Below, piece after piece: positions 1 through 4,568 of a DNA stretch of 6,503 nucleotides. Origin of the DNA: Microbacteriaceae bacterium. GTDB taxonomy: Bacteria > Actinomycetota > Actinomycetes > Actinomycetales > Microbacteriaceae. How positions within the stretch are numbered: the stretch's first letter is position 1; each line of letters opens with the position of its first letter. A program made the position numbers and the translations under genes. The stretch spans positions 1 through 6,503 of the forward strand of contig JAODLU010000366.1 in NCBI GenBank assembly GCA_025464125.1, written 5' to 3'. The notes beneath the pieces are model-generated. The model worked only from the letters and a program-made list of their open reading frames with translations. It had not been told where the DNA came from and ran no database searches.

Positions 1-2
1 AG

Positions 3-635
3 GCAGCAAGCGCCACGCGGCTGCGCATCATTGCCGCCGCCGCGAAGCTGTTTACCGAGCACGGCTACCGGGGTACCACCATGCCCGCGATCGCCGAGGA
101 GGCCGGTGTGTCAGTGCAGAGTGTGCACCTTGCCGGACCCAAGCGAAAACTGCTGATGGTCGCGTTCGACCTTGCGTACATCGGTGACGAGGTGACCTCT
201 ACCCTGGCCCACCGGCCCACCTTCAGCCAACTGTTCAGCACTGAGCCCGATCCGGCCCTGACCACATACTGCAGGTTCATCGCCGACCGGAACGAGAAGT
301 CGTACGGGGTGTACCACGCGCTTCTTACTGCTGGAGAATCAGATCCTGAGGTAACCACACTCGTTGCAGCGCTGGATGCCAGGCGTCACCACGACATCGT
401 CGATGGCGTGCGCTGGGCTGACGAGCGCGGGCTGCTATCCGGTGTCGGCACCTTCGACCAGCGCGCAGAGGTGTGGGCGTTCCTCTCCTCCCCCGAGACG
501 TACCGGTACTACGTGGTACTCAGGAACTGGCCGCGCGAGCTCTATCTTGCCTGGCTGCGGCACTCGATCGAGCAGCTTGTGTTCGGCGAGCCGGTGGGAA
601 CCGCAACAGCCGAGTTCAAAGCATCCGGCGACTGA
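3..635 (+). CDS. TetR/AcrR-family transcriptional regulator, 5' end missing
   Basis: The reading frame is open from base 3 to the TGA at 633-635, giving 210 residues with the true start beyond the window. The first 60 visible residues match a TetR DNA-binding domain: helix 1 (TRLRIIAAAAKLFTEHGYRG), then TTMPAIAEEAGVSVQSV as the helix-turn-helix (about residues 25-44). The usual TVYxYFxxKxxLL segment after the turn is replaced by SVHLAGPKRKLL, a variant I recall from an actinobacterial subgroup. The C-terminal part (residues 60-210) is a helical ligand-binding domain with no recognisable ligand signature. Nearly the full TetR length is present, so only a few N-terminal residues are probably missing. 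The next gene starts 23 nt downstream on the same strand and may be a target, but that gene also seems to have its own promoter. The inducer and targets cannot be read from the sequence. Confidence 0.88.
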   Translation, partial: AASATRLRIIAAAAKLFTEHGYRGTTMPAIAEEAGVSVQSVHLAGPKRKLLMVAFDLAYIGDEVTSTLAHRPTFSQLFSTEPDPALTTYCRFIADRNEKSYGVYHALLTAGESDPEVTTLVAALDARRHHDIVDGVRWADERGLLSGVGTFDQRAEVWAFLSSPETYRYYVVLRNWPRELYLAWLRHSIEQLVFGEPVGTATAEFKASGD

Positions 636-646
636 GACACCGCGGT

Positions 647-652
647 TACGCT
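647..652 (+). promoter_or_regulatory. Putative -10 hexamer TACGCT for a leaderless EI24 transcript
   Basis: TACGCT fits the TAnnnT form of an actinobacterial -10 element and ends 6 nt before the ATG at 659, so transcription could begin at the start codon. No Shine-Dalgarno sequence precedes that ATG. An 8-bp palindrome, ACCGCGGT (639-646), abuts the hexamer and could be part of an operator, though it is short. No convincing -35 box is visible. This is an inference from spacing and from the same arrangement at other genes in the window. Confidence 0.4.
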
Positions 653-658
653 CGTACT

Positions 659-1495
659 ATGCAGCCGACCTCGCGCATCGTCCATGTGTTTGGTTTCTTC
701 CGCGGGATTGGCTATCTCTTCCAGGGGATGCGCCTCTGGGGCACCAACGCGAAGATCTTCTGGATCGGCACGATTCCGGCAATCATGGTCGGGGTCGTCT
801 ACGGGGCGGGCATCGTGCTGCTCCTGATCAATGCCGACTCGATCGTCAACGCCGTTACAGCGTTTTCGGTCGACTGGGTCGAACCGTGGCGCACTTTCAC
901 GAAGGTGATTATTGGCATCGCTCTGGTTATTTTCGCAGTGGTGCTGCTCATCAACACCTACACAGCCATCGTGCTGGCCGTCGGCGACCTCTTTTACGAG
1001 CGAATCTGGCACCGGGTCGAGCATCTGGTCGGGGGCGCTCCCGCTGAGACCCCCGAGGGTTTCTGGCGGTCACTCGGTCGCGGCGCTGGCAATGGCCTGC
1101 GCCTGCTGATTGCGACAGTCCTGGTTGCGCTCGGCGCTTTCGCCATCGGATTCATTCCGGTTATCGGTGCCTTCGCCGCACCGGTATTCGGGGCGATTTT
1201 CGGCGGCTATTTTCTTGCTGTGGAACTCTGCGGCTATGCGTTCGACGCTCGTCGCATGAGCCTCTCAGAGCGGCGACGGATGCTCGGCGATCGCCGTGCG
1301 ACCACCCTTGGCTTCGGCGTTGCCACGTACGTGCTCTTCCTCATCCCACTCGGCGCAGTGCTGGTGATGCCAGCCGCGGTCGCCGGAGCCACCCTGCTCA
1401 GTCGTGCCGTGCTTGACGCGGACGCTGCACAACCACTCGTCGTGCACCCGAACTACCGGGTTGTCGACCCGGGTAGCTCAGATCTTCGCCGCTAG
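659..1495 (+). CDS. EI24 domain-containing integral membrane protein
   Basis: This 278-residue protein is strongly hydrophobic, with membrane segments at about residues 35-58, 82-108, 146-190 (probably two helices) and 217-247. The N-terminus (FFRGIGYLFQGMRLWG), the WIGTIPAI entry to the first helix, the GDLFYERIWHRVE loop (109-121), the glycine-rich GFIPVIGAFAAPVFGAIFGG stretch and the FDARRMSLSERRRML basic segment are the pattern of actinobacterial EI24-domain proteins. EI24 proteins are distantly related to the CysZ sulfate permease, but transport of sulfate here is not shown. The start at 659 is preferred over the longer open frame from 473, which would overlap the TetR gene and add a sequence of non-membrane, arginine-rich character. 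The last 18 bp overlap the end of the convergent VOC gene. Function is unknown beyond a membrane location. Confidence 0.82.
   Translation: MQPTSRIVHVFGFFRGIGYLFQGMRLWGTNAKIFWIGTIPAIMVGVVYGAGIVLLLINADSIVNAVTAFSVDWVEPWRTFTKVIIGIALVIFAVVLLINTYTAIVLAVGDLFYERIWHRVEHLVGGAPAETPEGFWRSLGRGAGNGLRLLIATVLVALGAFAIGFIPVIGAFAAPVFGAIFGGYFLAVELCGYAFDARRMSLSERRRMLGDRRATTLGFGVATYVLFLIPLGAVLVMPAAVAGATLLSRAVLDADAAQPLVVHPNYRVVDPGSSDLRR
1456..1472 (-). terminator. Possible U-less hairpin terminator of the four-gene minus-strand operon
   Basis: CCGGGT (1456-1461) and ACCCGG (1467-1472) form a perfect 6-bp GC-rich stem around a 5-nt loop. On the minus strand it begins 5 nt after the VOC stop codon, a typical terminator position. 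No T-run follows, so it is not a classic intrinsic terminator, but U-less hairpins have been proposed to work in actinobacteria. The same bases lie inside the final codons of the EI24 gene, which could alone explain them. Confidence 0.3.
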
Positions 1496-1828
1496 AACGC
1501 AGAACTCGTTCCCTTCGGGGTCCGCCAGCACCACCCAGCTGGGCGTGCCCTGGCCGATGTCGACGCGAGTTGCACCGAGCTCGACCAGGCGTTCGACTTC
1601 CTCAGACTGGTCATCGGGTACGAAGTCGAGGTGCAGCCGATTTTTCACAGTTTTCGTGCCTGGCACATCGAGGAAGACGATGCTCGGGCCAGCACCGTCC
1701 CACGGCCTGACCTCCAGCCACGGCTTCGTGCTTTCGACCAGTTCCCACTGCAGGGCGTTCGCCCACCACCGACCGAGAGTCCTGTAGTCCCTGCAGTCGA
1801 CGATAAGTTCCTGCCAGATGAGCGACAC
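1478..1828 (-). CDS. VOC-fold (glyoxalase/bleomycin-resistance-like) protein
   Basis: This 116-residue protein has one glyoxalase-like module made of two beta-alpha-beta-beta-beta halves. The first half runs from IWQELIVDCRDYRTLGRWWA to SIVFLDVPG. The second contains the hallmarks KNRLHLDF (63-70) and LADPEGNEFCVL (101-112). His66 and Glu108 are in the positions that bind metal in catalytic VOC enzymes. The small single-module form resembles the Glyoxalase_6-like group common in actinobacteria, usually of unknown substrate. The GTG start at 1826-1828 is chosen because the fold begins there and because GGAAGG lies 6 nt upstream. The open frame extends to 2242, but that part overlaps the preceding gene and has no VOC character. 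It is the last gene of the operon, 2 nt after its neighbour's stop codon. Substrate and true catalysis are unknown. Confidence 0.85.
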   Translation of the reverse strand: MSLIWQELIVDCRDYRTLGRWWANALQWELVESTKPWLEVRPWDGAGPSIVFLDVPGTKTVKNRLHLDFVPDDQSEEVERLVELGATRVDIGQGTPSWVVLADPEGNEFCVLAAKI

Positions 1829-1830
1829 GG

Positions 1831-2202
1831 TCAACCTTCCTTGACTGCCGAGAACACGAGCCAGACGCCGAGGCCCCACACAGCGAGCATGAGCACCGCT
1901 CCTACAAGCACGATCCACCACGAGATTCGGCGCTTGAAGATCCGCACGACGGCGATGACAATCGCGACCACCAGCACGACGCTTGGCGCGATCAACGCGA
2001 TCAACCAGCCGATCGTCAGCTGCGAGATGCTGCATACGGAGCCGCTTCCGCAGGAATCGCCAGCCATGACCAGGAAAAGCGCAGAAAAGGTGACGAGGAG
2101 ATCTGCAATGACGGCGAGCACCATGATTACGAGAGCCACCGCAATATCCCAGCCGATGAACGGACGTCTGGCAGGCACAGCTTGGGCTGGAGGCAGGGTC
2201 AT
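1831..2202 (-). CDS. Small three-helix membrane protein, function unknown
   Basis: This 123-residue protein has a short proline-rich cytoplasm-like N-terminus (MTLPPAQAVPARRPFIGWD) and three hydrophobic segments at about residues 19-46, 63-88 and 95-118. Between the first and second lies an extracytoplasmic-looking loop with CGSGSVC (Cys51 and Cys57), which could form a disulfide. The basic stretch RIFKRR (87-92) between helices 2 and 3 predicts that this loop is inside the cell. The ATG at 2202 overlaps the previous gene's stop as ATGA, so translation is probably coupled. There is no Shine-Dalgarno sequence of its own. I do not recognise a family and assign no function. It could be an envelope partner of the neighbouring HTH protein, but only proximity supports this. 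Confidence 0.78.
   Translation of the reverse strand: MTLPPAQAVPARRPFIGWDIAVALVIMVLAVIADLLVTFSALFLVMAGDSCGSGSVCSISQLTIGWLIALIAPSVVLVVAIVIAVVRIFKRRISWWIVLVGAVLMLAVWGLGVWLVFSAVKEG
1835..1842 (-). promoter_or_regulatory. Shine-Dalgarno sequence deciding the GTG start of the VOC gene
   Basis: AAGGAAGG on the minus strand, with its GGAAGG core ending 6 nt before the GTG at 1828, lies within the last codons of the upstream membrane-protein gene (Lys-Glu-Gly-stop). This selects GTG over any further upstream start and suggests that ribosomes finishing the membrane protein reinitiate on the VOC gene. Confidence 0.65.
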
Positions 2203-2693
2203 GGTGCCAGTCTGTCAGGCAGCGTTTGTTCGAGGAAGACACGCTTGTAGCGGCGGCCGTCAGCGATCTCGATAGTCTCAGCGCGCAACTGCCCTCGACT
2301 CACGCGAAGGTAGATGGCCTGCGCCGTGAGGCCGAGCGCCTCTGCGGCTTCGGCCACAGAATGCCCAGGCAGGCCGGTCGGCACGCTACTCGGTCGGGCC
2401 GAGCGTTTGCGCCCGGAGTCCTGGCGCTCGGCGATTTCGGAGTCAGTGCCCTGCCAGCGCCACTTTGCTGCAGCCGGCTGCAGGCCGGCCGCATCCGCGA
2501 CCTGCTGCCAGGTGGCCCCGCCGTCGAGCGCATCACGAACGCCACGCAGTACAGCCGGTTCATTCTCGAGCGCGGCGACCAGCGATCGGATGTCGCGCAC
2601 CCTGTCCAGCGGTTCTGGCACCGGCTCGCGGCCATTGCCGACCGTGAGCCGCGCCATGGCGGCGGCGGCGGCATCGGAGAGAAACGGTGTCAT
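2199..2693 (-). CDS. Protein with two helix-turn-helix-like segments
   Basis: This 164-residue protein has two DNA-binding-like segments. The first, GATWQQVADAAGLQPAAAKWRW (about residues 59-80), resembles a sigma region 4-type or Sigma70-like helix-turn-helix. The second, HSVAEAAEALGLTAQAIYLRVSRGQL (111-136) followed by a GRRYKRVFL basic beta-hairpin-like stretch, resembles MerR/excisionase-type winged HTH domains. The two are joined by a basic, serine-rich linker (87-108). The N-terminal 55 residues are helical, with an alanine run. I chose the ATG at 2693 because it falls 11 nt after the preceding stop. The frame stays open to 2780, but that part overlaps the oxidoreductase gene. There is no clear Shine-Dalgarno, so reinitiation is likely. 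The stop overlaps the next start as ATGA. It may regulate its own operon; the target is not known. Confidence 0.75.
   Translation of the reverse strand: MTPFLSDAAAAAMARLTVGNGREPVPEPLDRVRDIRSLVAALENEPAVLRGVRDALDGGATWQQVADAAGLQPAAAKWRWQGTDSEIAERQDSGRKRSARPSSVPTGLPGHSVAEAAEALGLTAQAIYLRVSRGQLRAETIEIADGRRYKRVFLEQTLPDRLAP
2468..2483. repeat. 16-bp perfect palindrome inside the double-HTH gene
   Basis: CTGCAGCCGGCTGCAG reads the same on both strands across 16 bp. It encodes part of the first helix-turn-helix (Leu-Gln-Pro-Ala-Ala). It is followed by GCCGGC (2484-2489), repeating the palindrome's centre. It could be an internal operator or simply a result of alanine-, glutamine- and proline-rich GC coding. 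Confidence 0.45.
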
Positions 2694-2704
2694 GGTGCTG
2701 GGTG

Positions 2705-3103
2705 CTAGCTGGATGGCAGCGGCGAGATGCGCAGCACGACCCGCGGCTTCTTGCCCGCCTTGCCGCGCCGTTCGATCCACATGAAGAGCCGATATTGGAA
2801 CTTGTACTTGTTTGCAAAGATCGCGGTCAGGGCGGGTGTCTCCGGCACTACCGTGACGCGACCCTCGACTGGCACTGCGCCGTCTGCGACCTTGCCCATC
2901 CGTGTGCTCGGTGCGAGAGTCGCGCGCCCGTTGTTCTTCACGCGCTTTACTTTTCCCGTTCCGTCGGGCGTCGTGACGATCAGGTCATCGCCGTCCCGTG
3001 CAATCCACACCGGGGTTGATACGCCGACACCGGTCGTGCGGAACGTCGTCAGGGAGACGAAGTCTTCGCCGGCAAGGTCGAGAAGGCTGGTTCGGGAGGT
3101 CAT
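2705..3103 (-). CDS. PPOX class F420-dependent oxidoreductase
   Basis: This 132-residue protein has the split beta-barrel fold of the pyridoxamine 5'-phosphate oxidase/flavin reductase superfamily, in the group that uses deazaflavin coenzyme F420. Diagnostic features are FVSLTTFRTTGVGVSTPVWI (15-34), then DGDDLIVTTPDGTGKVKRVK (37-56), the NNGRATLAPS strand (57-66) and GKVADGAVPVEGRV (70-83). Lys and Arg in GKVKRVK fit the cofactor-phosphate binding site of the family. The length is typical. These enzymes transfer hydride from F420H2 to small organic acceptors in the cytoplasm; the acceptor here is unknown. The ATG at 3103 is preferred to a GTG at 3121 because a -10-like TACTGT lies between them and would be untranslated. 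It is the first gene of the four-gene operon. Confidence 0.88.
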   Translation of the reverse strand: MTSRTSLLDLAGEDFVSLTTFRTTGVGVSTPVWIARDGDDLIVTTPDGTGKVKRVKNNGRATLAPSTRMGKVADGAVPVEGRVTVVPETPALTAIFANKYKFQYRLFMWIERRGKAGKKPRVVLRISPLPSS

Positions 3104-3110
3104 GCATCGA

Positions 3111-3116
3111 ACAGTA
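3111..3116 (-). promoter_or_regulatory. Putative -10 hexamer TACTGT of the four-gene operon
   Basis: On the minus strand TACTGT ends 7 nt before the ATG at 3103, the spacing expected if transcription starts at that ATG. No Shine-Dalgarno sequence is present. A clear -35 box is not visible. The 66-bp gap from 3104 to 3169 also holds a weak GGAG/CTCC hairpin (3137-3148), too short to call a terminator for the upstream immunity-like gene. Confidence 0.45.
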
Positions 3117-3169
3117 CCCACTCTGCGGTGTTGGTGGGAGTGCGCTCCAGCCGGGACGAGCCCAGCGGC

Positions 3170-3637
3170 TCAGGCGACCTCGAACAGCGGTCCACCAGCA
3201 GGCTCAAGGTAACTCGACTCGATCTCGTCCACCGACGCCCGCTCAGCCCTGCTGAACTCGACCGCGCGGCGCCTGGCCCGTTCACCCACCGGAAACTCGG
3301 CGGAACCCGTGAACCAGCTCAGCCAGAGAGCCGTGGGGGTTGGCTCGATCACGAAACCGGGGGGCAGCACGTGGGCGGTGAGCCGCGGCATCCGCTGTCG
3401 CTCGCGCACGAGTGCGCCGACCTGCATGACGAACAATCGGCTCGCATCGTCGACGTTGTCGAAAGCGCCAAGCACCAGCCGCGGCATGCCGGCCACGGAC
3501 ACCTCAACGGCGTAGATGCCTTGCCTGGTTCCCATCGAAATTGCGACGGTGCTGTCGGAGAGGTGCACGATGTCGCCCTCCTGGTCTGCGGCAGGGCTGA
3601 GCCCTGCTCGCTCTGCCCATGCGATGAGGTGCTCCAT
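3170..3637 (-). CDS. Imm61-like putative immunity protein (orphan)
   Basis: This 155-residue soluble protein has no signal peptide or membrane segment. It opens with LIAWAERAGL, continues with a beta-rich region (DIVHLSDSTVAISMGTR, then IYAVEVSV), and has an acidic helix leading into ASRLFVMQVGALVRERQRMP (65-84), then RLTAHVLPPGFVI. This order (tryptophan-alanine helix, strands, a helix ending in R followed by MPRL or LPRL, then GF.I) resembles my recollection of Imm61-type immunity proteins of actinobacterial polymorphic toxin systems. The similarity is from memory and is not strong. The C-terminal 45 residues are charged (ERARRRAVEFSRAERA) and not recognised. No toxin gene is adjacent; the divergent neighbour is an EEP hydrolase without a secretion signal. 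The ATG at 3637 has a -10-like hexamer 6 nt upstream. The gene itself is well supported, but the family assignment is tentative. Confidence 0.6.
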   Translation of the reverse strand: MEHLIAWAERAGLSPAADQEGDIVHLSDSTVAISMGTRQGIYAVEVSVAGMPRLVLGAFDNVDDASRLFVMQVGALVRERQRMPRLTAHVLPPGFVIEPTPTALWLSWFTGSAEFPVGERARRRAVEFSRAERASVDEIESSYLEPAGGPLFEVA

Positions 3638-3643
3638 GACGGG

Positions 3644-3649
3644 AGTTTA
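3644..3649 (-). promoter_or_regulatory. Putative -10 hexamer TAAACT of the immunity-like gene
   Basis: TAAACT on the minus strand ends 6 nt before the ATG at 3637, consistent with a leaderless transcript. It lies in an 87-bp divergent intergenic region (3638-3724) shared with the EEP hydrolase gene. Both promoters point outward, so one regulator bound between them could affect both. Confidence 0.5.
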
Positions 3650-3694
3650 GGTACGACGAATCGCGAGACCGTACAGGCACGGCAGGAATTTACG

Positions 3695-3713
3695 AGGCCG
3701 TAACGTGCGGCCT
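3695..3713. promoter_or_regulatory. Inverted repeat between -35 and -10 of the EEP gene, possible operator
   Basis: AGGCCG (3695-3700) and CGGCCT (3708-3713) are exact inverted copies separated by TAACGTG. The right arm runs into the -10 hexamer and overlaps a second palindrome, GCCTAGGC (3710-3717). The placement over the promoter spacer would suit a repressor site. Arms of 6 bp arise often by chance in GC-rich DNA. Confidence 0.3.
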
Positions 3714-3718
3714 AGGCT
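3713..3718 (+). promoter_or_regulatory. Putative -10 hexamer TAGGCT of the EEP hydrolase gene
   Basis: TAGGCT ends 6 nt before the ATG at 3725, with a TTACGA/TTTACG candidate -35 about 17-18 bp upstream (3689-3695). There is no Shine-Dalgarno sequence, so a leaderless mRNA beginning at the A of ATG is likely. It is the best-formed of the leaderless-type promoters in the window. Confidence 0.55.
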
Positions 3719-3724
3719 GGCCTC

Positions 3725-4546
3725 ATGACGGACGCGCCGCTCATTGGCCCCGTCGAGGCGCCGGGCCTGCATGTGATGAGCTTCAACATCCGCCGTCGCC
3801 TGCCTCACCTGAACCCCAACAACCCTGACCGGTGGGAGCGCCGCCGCCCGTTGCTGAAGCGAATTCTCGAGGATGAGCATCCTGCCCTGGTAGGTGTGCA
3901 GGAGGCGCTGCCAGACATGGCCGGCTTCGTGCGCCATTCGCTTGGCAAGAGCTACGGGTCAGTCGGCTACGGCCGCCAGAGGGACCGCAAGGGCGAAGGA
4001 TGCCCGATCTTCTTCGATCGCGACCGCCTGAAGCTTCTTCGCTGGACCCAGACCGCCCTGTCTGCCACACCCCTTGTGCAGGCTTCGGCCACCTGGGGCA
4101 ACCGCGTGCCGAGAGTGGTGGTAAATGCCGCGTTCGAGGATCGGGCGACCGGCAGGCGGTTCCGCGCGATCAACACCCACTTCGACCACCAGTCGCGCAA
4201 CGCCAGGCTGCTGGCTGCGGGGGTTGTGAATGGCCTCGCGGCTGCCTCTGTACTGCCATCGGTAGTCATGGGCGACTTCAACACGGATGCGGGAACCGGA
4301 CCCCACAACGTGCTTGTTGGCGCGGGCGAACTCGTCGACACGTGGGATGCCGCTGACCGCCGTCTTACCGAGGTGTGGGGCACGTTCCTCGACTACAAGC
4401 CGCCGGTGCACGACCGCAAGCGCATCGACTGGATCCTGGTGTCGCCGAGTGTCGAGATACTCGAGGTAGGCATCAACGTGACCTGTTATGACGAGGGATG
4501 GCCGTCTGACCACGCGCCGGTGCAGGCTGTGCTGCGCTTTCGCTGA
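3725..4546 (+). CDS. Endonuclease/exonuclease/phosphatase (EEP) family hydrolase
   Basis: This 273-residue protein spans the whole EEP (DNase I-like) fold, with its catalytic signatures in order: SFNIR (Asn21), GVQEA (Glu60), GYGRQRDRKGEGCPIFF (82-97, substrate loop), NTHFDH (His152, Asp154), MGDFNTD (Asp184, Asn186), RIDWI (Asp235) and SDHAP (Asp262, His263). All metal-binding and catalytic positions appear intact, so it should be an active Mg2+-dependent phosphodiesterase or phosphomonoesterase. The GEGCPIFFDRDRL variant and the short length resemble the bacterial stand-alone EEP enzymes rather than ExoIII or sphingomyelinase, which is as far as motifs allow. No signal peptide or membrane segment is seen, so it is probably cytoplasmic. 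It is transcribed alone and converges with the antiporter gene 22 nt downstream. The true substrate (nucleic acid, sugar phosphate, phosphoinositide-like lipid) is unknown. Confidence 0.9.
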   Translation: MTDAPLIGPVEAPGLHVMSFNIRRRLPHLNPNNPDRWERRRPLLKRILEDEHPALVGVQEALPDMAGFVRHSLGKSYGSVGYGRQRDRKGEGCPIFFDRDRLKLLRWTQTALSATPLVQASATWGNRVPRVVVNAAFEDRATGRRFRAINTHFDHQSRNARLLAAGVVNGLAAASVLPSVVMGDFNTDAGTGPHNVLVGAGELVDTWDAADRRLTEVWGTFLDYKPPVHDRKRIDWILVSPSVEILEVGINVTCYDEGWPSDHAPVQAVLRFR

Positions 4547-4568
4547 CCCGCTTCGCACGCTGTCAGAG

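Noticed and set aside
500..509. GTACCGGTAC palindrome as a regulatory site
   Set aside because: It is within the TetR coding region, only 10 bp, and explained by Tyr-Arg-Tyr codons.
473..658. N-terminal extension of the EI24 reading frame
   Set aside because: It overlaps the TetR gene in another frame, lacks membrane or EI24 character, and a well-placed ATG with a -10-like element exists at 659.
1829..2242. Upstream extension of the VOC frame into the membrane-protein gene
   Set aside because: The extra residues are rich in Arg, His and Cys like a shadow frame, and the GTG at 1828 has a good Shine-Dalgarno sequence.
2694..2780. Upstream extension of the double-HTH gene
   Set aside because: It overlaps the oxidoreductase coding end, and the ATG at 2693 follows that gene's stop by 11 nt.
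3128..3703. 191-residue plus-strand open frame opposite the immunity-like gene
   Set aside because: His-, Arg- and Pro-rich composition, no recognisable motif, and it runs across the divergent promoter region.
4547..4568. Bidirectional terminator between the EEP and antiporter genes
   Set aside because: The 22-nt gap has only a 4-bp stem with a 7-nt loop nearby and no T-run.
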